Shown here: piece after piece, positions 27,366 to 34,585 of the stretch | Layout: each line of letters opens with the position of its first letter | Position numbering within the stretch: position 1 is the first letter of the stretch | NCBI RefSeq assembly: GCF_900277125.1 | Contig: NZ_OPYN01000043.1 | Location: 1-47,940 of the forward strand | Source of the DNA: Pseudomonas inefficax | GTDB lineage: Bacteria > Pseudomonadota > Gammaproteobacteria > Pseudomonadales > Pseudomonadaceae | Direction: 5' to 3' | DNA: 47,940 bases | The notes under the pieces: model-generated | Told to the model about the DNA's origin: nothing | Databases searched by the model: none | The model's input: only the letters and a program-made list of their open reading frames with translations | Translations under genes and position numbers: made by a program

Positions 27366-27396
27366 GGCTGTGGCGCATGCATAAACGCGCTCGGAG

Positions 27397-27966
27397 TTAC
27401 TTTTTGCTACCCGGCGGATAGTTGCCCAGCACTTTGGCCACGGTGTTCTGGATCGCGCTGTTGCGTTCCTCAGGGCTTGGCGGGTAGTTGTTCATGATCT
27501 GCTCGGCACTGCCGCGCCACACCAGCTTGCCGTCACGACCATCGAACAAGTCGATCTGGATGGTGGCGACCTTATAGTCGACGCTTCGCGTTTCGTTGTA
27601 CATCGGGCCACCCCAGTAGCCGCCCCAGTAGCCTCCCCAGCCACCGCCGTAGTTGGTGGTGATTTGTTGCTGGCGCTGCTCGACGATCAGGTAAGCGCGC
27701 ACTGTCAGGTCCGGCCGCGCGCCACCTTGTACCGGGCGCAGGCCGCGCTGGTCGAGTTGGCTTGCGACTGCCTGGCGAATGCGCTGCTCGGTCAGGTCGC
27801 TCTTGATTCGTGGGTCGTCCGGGCGGTACTGCAAGCCCGGCTCCTGCCATGCCCAGCTGCGATAGGCGGCAAAGTCACGGCTGGCATCGAAATCCTGCTG
27901 GACGTTATTGCTGGAGCAGGCGGCGAGCAATAACGCGAATGACAGTAGAACAAGACGGCGCAACAT
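27397..27966 (-). CDS. DUF4136 lipoprotein (a)
   Basis: Lipoprotein of unknown function, 189 residues. Signal peptide with lipobox LLAAC at 14-18 or so (MLRRLVLLSFALLLAAC). The DUF4136 pattern follows: DFAAYRSWAWQEP near the N-terminus, the RIRQAVASQLDQRGLRP helix, and LVWRGSAEQIMN near the end. In the middle is a Gly/Trp/Tyr-rich loop (NYGGGWGGYWGGYWGG). It is the last gene of a probable four-gene operon; 19 bases separate it from its paralogue. The ATG at 27966 starts the signal peptide. Confidence 0.9.
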   Translation of the reverse strand: MLRRLVLLSFALLLAACSSNNVQQDFDASRDFAAYRSWAWQEPGLQYRPDDPRIKSDLTEQRIRQAVASQLDQRGLRPVQGGARPDLTVRAYLIVEQRQQQITTNYGGGWGGYWGGYWGGPMYNETRSVDYKVATIQIDLFDGRDGKLVWRGSAEQIMNNYPPSPEERNSAIQNTVAKVLGNYPPGSKK

Positions 27967-27985
27967 GATGGTTCTCCGTTGGATA

Positions 27986-28621
27986 TCAACTGGGAGGATA
28001 GCCGTTGAGCGCCTTGTGCACAGAATCACGCAGGGCGCTTTCGCGTTCACGCGGCGAGTCCTTGTCGCTGCCGCTTTCGGCGCTGGCACTCCATACCGGC
28101 TGGCCGCTGCGGGCGTCGTACAGATCGATACGCACCACCATCACCTGCACCTCGTAGGTGCGCACGATGGGCACGCTAGCATAGCCACCATAGCCGTTGC
28201 GGTAGCCGCCATAGCCGACGCCACCGTAGGGGTACGGGCCGTAGTAAGGGTCGTAGGCATCGTAGTCGCGTACCTGGCGCAAGCGTTTTTCCAGGCGTAT
28301 GTCGGCGCTGACCAGCAAGTCGCCGGTGCCGCCCCGGGCGGGACGCAGGCCATGCTGGTCCAGCGCGCCGCTGACGGCATCGGCTAGTTGCGCCGGGTCG
28401 GTATCGACCGAACCACTGGGCAACTGGCCGTTACGCCAGCTCCAGCTGCGGTAGTGCCCGTAATCACGGGCCGGTGTCGGGTAGGCACTGGCATCGAAGG
28501 TGCTGGCCGCCTGGGCCGGTGCCGGTGGTAACGGGCGGCTGCTGGCCACATAGGGGTTGCTGCCCTGGCAGCCAGCCAGGGCAAGCGGCAGCACGGCCAG
28601 GCACAACAGACGGTACGGCAT
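27986..28621 (-). CDS. DUF4136 lipoprotein (b)
   Basis: Paralogue of the next gene downstream, 211 residues, lipobox LALAGC at C18. It shares the [30 protein letters not shown] and PVWSASAES blocks with copy (a). The central loop is again aromatic and glycine-rich ([17 protein letters not shown]). Function unknown; probably inner leaflet of the outer membrane. 21 bases separate it from the cmoM-like gene upstream. Confidence 0.9.
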   Translation of the reverse strand: MPYRLLCLAVLPLALAGCQGSNPYVASSRPLPPAPAQAASTFDASAYPTPARDYGHYRSWSWRNGQLPSGSVDTDPAQLADAVSGALDQHGLRPARGGTGDLLVSADIRLEKRLRQVRDYDAYDPYYGPYPYGGVGYGGYRNGYGGYASVPIVRTYEVQVMVVRIDLYDARSGQPVWSASAESGSDKDSPRERESALRDSVHKALNGYPPS

Positions 28622-28642
28622 GTATTCCTCCCGGCGGGCAGG

Positions 28643-29392
28643 TCAACGGGGGCGGCAGACCCAGTGCAGGTAGCGGCCGAGCCCGGCGAAGCTGGGGTGT
28701 CGACGGTAGGCCAGTTCCATTTCCAGTAGGTCGAGCAGCTCGGCCTTGCCCTGGAATTCCTTGGGCATGTAGTCGTGGAACACCCGCACGCCGCTTTCGC
28801 TTTCAACCTGCCACATAGGTTCAAGTTGCGCCCTGAGTTCGCGCGGATCAAGTGGTTTTTGCGGGGTCAGGCTCTGCTTTTCTCCTTCCAGACGGTTGCT
28901 GCGCAACTTGCGGAAGTGGCCCTTGAGCAGGTTGCGATAGACCAGCGCGTCGCGGTTGTAGAAGGCCAGCGACAGCCACCCGGAAGGGGCGGTGAGCTGG
29001 TGCAGCACCGGCAGGATGCTTTCGGGGTCGGCCAACCATTCGAGCACGGCGTGGCACAGCACCAAGTCGTAGGGTTCGGTCAGCTGGCCGAGCAGGTCTT
29101 GCCAGGGGGCCTGGATGAAGGTGGCCGGTTGGCCAGCCTCGGCAAAGCGCGCCCGTGCGCCGTCGAGCATCGGCGCGGCAGGTTCGGCCAGGGTCAGCTG
29201 GTGGCCGCGCTGGGCCAGCCACAGGGCCATGTGACCCAAGCCGGCACCTATGTCGAGGATGCGCAGCGGGCGGTCGGGCAGGGCTTCGGCCAGGTCGGCC
29301 TGCAGCACGGCCAGGCGGATGGCGCCCTTGGCGCCGCCGTAGATCTTCTCGGCAAAGCGGGTGGCCAGCTCATCGAAGTGACGGTCGTTCAT
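28643..29392 (-). CDS. cmoM: SAM-dependent methyltransferase, CmoM-like
   Basis: 249 residues, class I Rossmann methyltransferase with motif I ILDIGAGLGHMALWLA and the acidic partner LTLAEPAAPML. Length, N-terminal FDELATRFAEKIYGGAKGAIRLAVLQ and C-terminal RRHPSFAGLGRYLHWVCR fit CmoM (formerly SmtA), which methylates 5-carboxymethoxyuridine at tRNA position 34. The substrate is inferred from similarity. The ATG at 29392 overlaps the stop of the mazG-like gene as ATGA, so the two are coupled. Confidence 0.8.
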   Translation of the reverse strand: MNDRHFDELATRFAEKIYGGAKGAIRLAVLQADLAEALPDRPLRILDIGAGLGHMALWLAQRGHQLTLAEPAAPMLDGARARFAEAGQPATFIQAPWQDLLGQLTEPYDLVLCHAVLEWLADPESILPVLHQLTAPSGWLSLAFYNRDALVYRNLLKGHFRKLRSNRLEGEKQSLTPQKPLDPRELRAQLEPMWQVESESGVRVFHDYMPKEFQGKAELLDLLEMELAYRRHPSFAGLGRYLHWVCRPR

Positions 29393-29694
29393 CGGGCGAA
29401 GCGCCTCTCGCTGTCGGCCAGCTTGGCCCGCACCACCTGGTCCATGTCCAGGCCTAGCTCGCTGCACAGCAGCAACAGGTACAGCACCACATCGCCGATT
29501 TCCTGGCCGGCATGGGCCAGCTTGTCGGCGGGTAGCTGGCGCGATTGGTCTTCGCTCAGCCACTGGAAGATTTCCACCAGTTCGGCCATTTCGACGCTGG
29601 CGGCCATGGCCAGGTTCTTCGGGCTGTGGAAGCCGCGCCAGTCGTTGTTGTCGCGGATCTGGTGCAGGCGTTGGGTGAGTTCTTGCAGGTTCAT
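29389..29694 (-). CDS. MazG-like nucleotide pyrophosphohydrolase
   Basis: 101-residue all-alpha NTP pyrophosphatase. The metal-binding motif EXXE(12-28)EXXD is present: SVEMAELVEIFQWLS followed by QEIGDVVLYLL. It has a single domain, so it belongs to the short MazG-like/RS21-C6 group, which clears non-canonical or excess dNTPs, rather than the two-domain MazG. The ATG at 29694 gives MNLQELTQRLHQIRDNNDW. It is the first gene of the run mazG-cmoM-DUF4136-DUF4136. Confidence 0.88.
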   Translation of the reverse strand: MNLQELTQRLHQIRDNNDWRGFHSPKNLAMAASVEMAELVEIFQWLSEDQSRQLPADKLAHAGQEIGDVVLYLLLLCSELGLDMDQVVRAKLADSERRFAR

Positions 29695-29775
29695 CGGGGG
29701 TCTCCTAATGCTGCATAGCTTCTGCGCAGGCCCGATGCAAAGCAAGCGTATACCGGCAATACAGGCAAGGTCCCT

Positions 29776-29891
29776 GTAGGAGCGGCCTTGTGTCGCGATG
29801 GGGCGCGAAGCGGCCCCAGATTATCAGCTTCGCCGCTGGCATCGCCGGGGCCGCTTTGCGGCCCATCGCGACACAAGGCCGCTCCTACAGA
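29776..29891. repeat. Inverted pair of class-1 REP (TGTAGGAGC/CGCGATGGG variant), heads inside
   Basis: Forward copy 29776-29818 and reverse copy 29845-29891. The last bases of the reverse copy contain the CTA (29885-29887) that is the TAG stop codon of the MaoC-like gene. Confidence 0.9.
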
Positions 29892-30736
29892 GGTGCCCAG
29901 CGCCCGACCATATGCAGCACCCCTCCATGCCCATCCAGCCGCAGCTCACCTGCAACCCCGGCATCACTGGCCCCGAGCACCAGCTCGGACGGCAACCGCA
30001 CCGGTTTGCGGAAATCCACCTCGAAGGCATAGCCACTGTGCGGCAGGTGCCCGCGCAGCGCCGCAAGGGCCATGGCCTTGCTCCACATGCCATGGGCGAT
30101 GGCCGTGGGAAAGCCGAACAACCGTGCACTGGCTGCGCTGAGATGGATCGGGTTGTAGTCCCCGCAAACCTTGGCATAACGCCGGCCGATATCGCTGTCG
30201 GCGTACCAGCGGGTCACCTCTGGCAGCACTTGTGGTTCGTCCTCGGCAGGCTCACCTGCCGCGCTTTCCAGCTTCAGCCCGCGCACCAGCATGCGGCTGG
30301 TCTCGCGCCAGAGCAGGCCGATGCCGTCTTCGGCTTCGGTGACCAGGTCGAAGGTGCCGCCCTTGGCATGCGCTTGCAGGTTGCCTGCATGCACCGCAAA
30401 GCGCAGCCCTTCGATACCGCCCAGTGGGCGCACCACTTCGATGCGGTTGTGCAGGTGCACCAGGCCAAGCAGCGGGAAGGGGAAGTTGGGCGCGGTCATC
30501 AACTGCAACTGCAGCGTGAACGCCATGACATGTGGATATGTACCCGGCAGGCGGCCATCGTCGGTGAAGTGGCACAGCCGTCGATAGGCGGCCAGGTTGC
30601 CCGGCTGGACGCGGATGAAACAGCGCAGGCCATCGTCCGGCAGTTGGTCGCCGCTTATGCTGCGCTTGCTGGCCGCGCGCAGGTACAGACTGGCGCGCGA
30701 AGCCGGGCTGTGCAGGTCGTGCCAGTGTCGGCTCAT
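29885..30736 (-). CDS. MaoC-like hydratase
   Basis: Probable (R)-specific 2-enoyl-CoA or 3-hydroxyacyl thioester dehydratase. 283 residues, long enough for two hot-dog folds; only the C-terminal half carries the catalytic hydratase-2 motif (CGDYNPIHLSAASARLFGF then AIAHGMWSKA). The N-terminal half looks like a degenerate hot dog. It starts 2 bases after the fabG-like stop on the same strand, so the two form an operon. Its TAG stop lies inside a REP sequence. With the FabG and thiolase it makes a fatty-acyl chain-modifying set; physiological substrate unknown. Confidence 0.87.
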   Translation of the reverse strand: MSRHWHDLHSPASRASLYLRAASKRSISGDQLPDDGLRCFIRVQPGNLAAYRRLCHFTDDGRLPGTYPHVMAFTLQLQLMTAPNFPFPLLGLVHLHNRIEVVRPLGGIEGLRFAVHAGNLQAHAKGGTFDLVTEAEDGIGLLWRETSRMLVRGLKLESAAGEPAEDEPQVLPEVTRWYADSDIGRRYAKVCGDYNPIHLSAASARLFGFPTAIAHGMWSKAMALAALRGHLPHSGYAFEVDFRKPVRLPSELVLGASDAGVAGELRLDGHGGVLHMVGRWAPL

Positions 30737-30738
30737 GC

Positions 30739-32091
30739 TCAAGCCCCCATCAAGGCCTGGCCGCATACCCGCAGCACCTGGCCGTTGACTGCACCGGAGC
30801 CCGGCTGGCTGAGCCAAGCGATGGCTTCGGCTACATCCTGCGGGCGGCCGCCCTGGCCCAGCGAACTCAAGCGTCGCCCGGCCTCGCGCAGGCCCATGGG
30901 CATGGCGGCGGTCATGTGGGTTTCGATGAAACCGGGTGCCACGGCATTGATGCTGCCGCCGCGCTCGGCGAGCCGGGGCGCCCACGCCTGGGCCAGGCCG
31001 ATCAGCCCGGCCTTGCTCGCGGCATAGTTGGCTTGCCCGCGGTTGCCGGCGATGCCACTGACCGAGGCCAGCAGGGTGATTCGCGCGTTTTCACCCAGGG
31101 CACCGTTGTCGTACAGCGCCTGTGTCAGCACCTGCGGTACCTTGAGGTTGACCGCCAGCACCGCGTCCCAGTATTCCGGGGTCATGTTGGCCAGGGTCTT
31201 GTCGCGGGTGATGCCGGCGTTGTGCACCACGATGTCGATGCCGTCGGGCAGGGCCGCAAGCAGTTGTGTTGCGGCGTCGCTGGCGCAAATATCCAGAGGC
31301 AGCGCCTTGCCGCCCAAACGTGCGGCCAGGGCGTCGAGGTCCTGGCTGGCTTGCGGCACATCCAGCAGCAGCACGTCGGCACCATCGCGCGCCAGGGTTT
31401 CGGCAATGGCCGCACCGATGCCGCGCGCGGCGCCGGTCACCAGGGCGCGTCGGCCAGCCAGCGGCCGGGTCCAGTCCTCGACCTGGCTGGCGCAGGCATG
31501 CAGGCGCAGCACCTGGCCGGAGATAAAGGCACTTTTGGGCGAGAGGAAGAAGCGCAGGGCGCCTTCCAGCTGGTCCTCCGCGCCGGGGCCGACATACAGC
31601 AACTGCGCGGTCGCACCATTGCGCAGTTCCTTGGCCAGCGAGCGGCTGAAGCCTTCCAGGGCCCGTTGGGCAATGCTGGCCAACGGGTTGTCGAGGCTTT
31701 CTGGCGCGCGGCCCAGCAGCAGCACATGGGCGCACGGCGCCAGGCTGCGCAGCAGTGGCTGGAAAAATTCGCGCAACTGCTTCAACGCGTCGCTGTCGGA
31801 CAGGTGACTGGCATCGAATACCACGGCCTTGATCTTCGGCCCCAGGCCAGCCACCCACGGCTCGGCCTGCAGGTGGTCGGTATTGAAGCTGTAAAGCGTG
31901 TCGGTCAGGCGCGGGGCAATGGCTTCGACCTGGCTCGCCAGTGGCCCGCCACCCAGTACCAGGGCACCTTCGACCGGGCGCAGGCGGCCGGCCTGCCAGC
32001 GCTCCAGCGGCGCCGGGCGTGGCAGGCCAAGGGCATCCACAAGACGGCGGCCGAGGTTGGAGTTGGCAAAGCCGAGGTAGCGATCGCTCAT
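30739..32091 (-). CDS. Two-domain 3-oxoacyl reductase, high-molecular-weight FabG type
   Basis: NAD(P)-dependent reduction of 3-oxoacyl thioesters. 450 residues, nearly twice normal FabG. The C-terminal SDR domain (about 208-450) is complete: TGAARGIG at 219-226, HNAGITRDK, catalytic Ser in LLASVSG and YAASK at Y356/K360. The first 200 residues look like a second, degenerate SDR fold: ALVLGGGPLASQVE in place of the nucleotide loop, and an SIAQRALEGFSRSLAKEL helix without YXXXK. This matches the HMwFabG/FabG4 family. The ATG at 32091 gives MSDRYLGFANS. Confidence 0.9.
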   Translation of the reverse strand: MSDRYLGFANSNLGRRLVDALGLPRPAPLERWQAGRLRPVEGALVLGGGPLASQVEAIAPRLTDTLYSFNTDHLQAEPWVAGLGPKIKAVVFDASHLSDSDALKQLREFFQPLLRSLAPCAHVLLLGRAPESLDNPLASIAQRALEGFSRSLAKELRNGATAQLLYVGPGAEDQLEGALRFFLSPKSAFISGQVLRLHACASQVEDWTRPLAGRRALVTGAARGIGAAIAETLARDGADVLLLDVPQASQDLDALAARLGGKALPLDICASDAATQLLAALPDGIDIVVHNAGITRDKTLANMTPEYWDAVLAVNLKVPQVLTQALYDNGALGENARITLLASVSGIAGNRGQANYAASKAGLIGLAQAWAPRLAERGGSINAVAPGFIETHMTAAMPMGLREAGRRLSSLGQGGRPQDVAEAIAWLSQPGSGAVNGQVLRVCGQALMGA

Positions 32092-32117
32092 GAGTGGTCT
32101 CCCGGAAGGCAAGCTTG

Positions 32118-32135
32118 AAAGTGTGGACCAACTTT
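32118..32135. promoter_or_regulatory. Palindromic operator candidate between fabG-like and thiolase genes
   Basis: AAAGT-g-TGG-a-CCAACTTT: with one extra base allowed, AAAGTTGG pairs with CCAACTTT. It lies in the 117-base divergent gap, 27 bases before the fabG-like start and 74 bases before the thiolase start, so one regulator could control both directions. The regulator is unknown. Confidence 0.4.
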
Positions 32136-32208
32136 GTGGCAAGGTCGTTCGAATGCGGTAAAAACACCTAGGCTGTACGGATCAAATTGTTTCAGGAGGA
32201 ACAAGCGC

Positions 32209-33486
32209 ATGCGTTTACTTCGCCGGGTCGCGATCCTGGGCGGCAACCGAATTCCCTTTGCCCGCTCCAATGGCGCCTACGCCACGGCCAGCAACCAGGC
32301 GATGCTTACCGTCGCCCTTGAGGGGCTGATCGAAGGGTACCGCTTGCATGGGTTGCGCATGGGGGAAGTGGTGGCTGGTACGGTGCTCAAGCACTCGCGA
32401 GACATGAACCTGACCCGGGAATGCGTGCTGGGCTCGCGCCTGTCGCCGCAGACGCCGGCCTACGACATCCAGCAAGCCTGCGGCACCGGGCTGGAGGCGG
32501 CGTTGCTGGTGGCCAACAAGATTGCCCTGGGGCAGATCGATTGCGGCATTGCTGGTGGCGTGGACACCACCTCCGATGCGCCGATCGCGGTCAATGAAGG
32601 CCTGCGCCATATCTTGCTGCAAGCCAACCGTGGCAAAAGCCTGGGCGAGCGGCTAAAGCCATTCCTCAAGCTGCGCCCTCACCACCTGAAACCCGAATTG
32701 CCGCGCAACGGCGAACCGCGCACTGGGTTGTCGATGGGTGAGCATTGCGAACGCATGGCCCAGGCGTGGCGCATTGGCCGTGCCGAACAGGACGAGCTGG
32801 CGTTGCTCAGCCACCAGGCGCTGGCTGCCGCGTACGCCGAAGGTTGGCAGGATGACCTGCTGACGCCGTTTCTGTCGTTGACCCGTGATAACAACCTGCG
32901 CCCCGACCTGACCCTGGAGCAACTGGCCAGGCTCAAGCCAGCCTTCGATCGCAGCGGGCAGGGCACACTGACGGCGGGCAATTCCACACCGCTGACCGAT
33001 GGTGCTTCGCTGGTATTGCTGGGCAGCGAGGAATGGGCCGAGCAGCAGGGGCTGTCGGTGCTGGCCTATCTGGTCGATGGCGAAACCGCTGCGGTGGATT
33101 TCGTTACAGGTCGCGAAGGCTTGCTGATGGCGCCGGTGTATGCGGTGCCGCGGCTGCTGGCGCGCAACGGCCTGACGCTGCAGGACTTTGACTATTACGA
33201 GATTCACGAAGCCTTTGCCGCCCAGGTGCTGTGCACGCTCAAGGCCTGGGAAGATGCCGATTATTGCCGTGAGCGGTTGGGGCTGGATGCGCCGCTCGGG
33301 GCAATTGACCGCAGCAAGCTCAACGTCAAGGGCAGTTCGCTGGCGGCCGGGCACCCGTTTGCCGCGACCGGGGGCCGGATATTGGCCAACCTGGCCAAGT
33401 TGCTGGCGAAGGCGGGGAAGGGACGGGGGCTGATTTCGATCTGCGCAGCGGGTGGGCAAGGGGTGACTGTCATCGTCGAGCGGTGA
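32209..33486 (+). CDS. Acetyl-CoA C-acyltransferase (thiolase), FadI-like
   Basis: Cleaves or forms 3-ketoacyl-CoA. 425 residues. Nucleophilic cysteine C91 in QQACGTGLEAALL; catalytic His in the YYEIHEAFAAQ segment and in SLAAGHPFAATGGR; C-terminal CAAGGQGVTVI with the second cysteine. The start at 32209 has a strong AGGAGGA 9 bases upstream. Divergent from fabG-maoC; together the three supply thiolase, reductase and hydratase, three of the four steps of a beta-oxidation cycle or its reverse. Confidence 0.93.
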   Translation: MRLLRRVAILGGNRIPFARSNGAYATASNQAMLTVALEGLIEGYRLHGLRMGEVVAGTVLKHSRDMNLTRECVLGSRLSPQTPAYDIQQACGTGLEAALLVANKIALGQIDCGIAGGVDTTSDAPIAVNEGLRHILLQANRGKSLGERLKPFLKLRPHHLKPELPRNGEPRTGLSMGEHCERMAQAWRIGRAEQDELALLSHQALAAAYAEGWQDDLLTPFLSLTRDNNLRPDLTLEQLARLKPAFDRSGQGTLTAGNSTPLTDGASLVLLGSEEWAEQQGLSVLAYLVDGETAAVDFVTGREGLLMAPVYAVPRLLARNGLTLQDFDYYEIHEAFAAQVLCTLKAWEDADYCRERLGLDAPLGAIDRSKLNVKGSSLAAGHPFAATGGRILANLAKLLAKAGKGRGLISICAAGGQGVTVIVER

Positions 33487-33496
33487 AGCCAAGCTT

Positions 33497-33614
33497 TGTG
33501 GGAGCGGCCTTGTGTCGCGAAAGGGGCGCGAAGCGGCCCCGGGGTTTCAGCGTCACAGCAAAAATTGTTGGGGCCGCTTTGCGGCCCTTTCGCGACACAA
33601 GGCCGCTCCCACAG
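33497..33614. repeat. Inverted pair of class-1 REP sequences, heads inside
   Basis: Forward copy 33497-33541 and reverse copy 33570-33614, between thiolase and the AraC-type gene. Confidence 0.9.
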
Positions 33615-33681
33615 AGACCGCGCCTGACTTGATCACGAATCAGCTGTTAGGCTTGTCTGGCCAGAACTACAAGAAACCGCC

Positions 33682-34461
33682 ATGCCGATCATCGGACACC
33701 CTCGCGCCATTCCGGCGTTGGACCACCTGCCCAGGCCGCTGTATGCCCGTGCCGAAAGCCTCGGCGCCGGTTCGTGGACCACCCGCCACCAGCACGACTG
33801 GGTGCAGTTCTCCTACACCATCAGCGGCGTCCTCGGGGTGTATACCCGCGAAGGCAGCTACTTCGCCCCACCCCAGTGGGGCGTGTGGATACCAGCCGAT
33901 GCCGAACACGAGGTAGTCACCTCGATGCAGGCCGAAATGCGCAGCCTTTACGTGCGCCGGGATGCCTGCCCGTGGGCACCTGAGCAATGCCGGGTACTGG
34001 AAGTGACCCCGCTTGCGCGCGAACTGATCAAGCAGTTCTGCCTGTTCCCGGCGGACTACCCGGAGGGTGACAGCGCCGAAGCGCGGCTGGTGGCGGTGCT
34101 GCTCGACCAGTTGCGCATGCTCCCCGAGGTCGGCTTTTCGCTGCCACTGCCGCGGCACCCGGGGTTGTTGGCGCTGTGCAATGGGTTGATTGCGGCACCG
34201 GATCAGCCGCAGACCCTGCAGCAATGGGCGCGGGAGCTGGGCTGTTCGGAGAAGACGCTGATGCGGCTGTTCCAGCGGGAGACGGGGCTTAGCTTTCGCA
34301 ACTGGCGGCAGCGTATGCGGCTGTTGTCATCGCTGGCGTTGCTGGAGGCAGGGGAGAGTGTGACCGAGGCGGCGTTGGGGTGTGGGTATGACTCCACCTC
34401 GGCTTACATTGCGGCGTTCAAGCAATTGTTCGGTGCGACGCCGGGGGAATTGAGGCTTTAG
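33682..34461 (+). CDS. AraC-family transcriptional regulator
   Basis: 259 residues: an N-terminal cupin-like sensor region (about 20-100, WTTRHQHDWVQFSYTISGVL) and a C-terminal AraC DNA-binding domain (about 160-258). The second HTH shows the family pattern SVTEAALGCGYDSTSAYIAAFKQLFGATPGEL. The sensor resembles the AraC subgroup that often regulates a neighbouring transporter or enzyme. It lies downstream of the thiolase but a REP pair separates them, so co-transcription is unlikely. Target unknown. Confidence 0.9.
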   Translation: MPIIGHPRAIPALDHLPRPLYARAESLGAGSWTTRHQHDWVQFSYTISGVLGVYTREGSYFAPPQWGVWIPADAEHEVVTSMQAEMRSLYVRRDACPWAPEQCRVLEVTPLARELIKQFCLFPADYPEGDSAEARLVAVLLDQLRMLPEVGFSLPLPRHPGLLALCNGLIAAPDQPQTLQQWARELGCSEKTLMRLFQRETGLSFRNWRQRMRLLSSLALLEAGESVTEAALGCGYDSTSAYIAAFKQLFGATPGELRL

Positions 34462-34470
34462 TGATTGGTC

Positions 34471-34582
34471 GCCTGTGCCGGCCTCTTCGCGGGCGCGCCC
34501 GCTCCCACAGGATCACCGCAGCTTTGCAAGCTGTGCAGTACCTGTGGGAGCGGGCGTGCCCGCGAAGAGGCCGGCGCAGGCA
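34471..34582. repeat. Inverted pair of GGAGCGGGCGCGCCCGCGAAGAGGCC-class REP, tails inside
   Basis: Reverse copy 34471-34510 and forward copy 34542-34582. The outer arms GCCTGTGCCGGCC and GGCCGGCGCAGGC lengthen the palindrome. It fills the space between the convergent AraC and chemoreceptor genes. Confidence 0.88.
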
Positions 34583-34585
34583 ACA

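Noticed and set aside
30739..32091. Frameshifted or fused FabG artefact
   Set aside because: The N-terminal domain has coherent coding composition and is a known architecture (high-molecular-weight FabG), so it is a real two-domain protein.
32134..32208. Upstream start for the thiolase
   Set aside because: AGGAGGA sits just before the ATG at 32209, and the extension lies in the divergent promoter.
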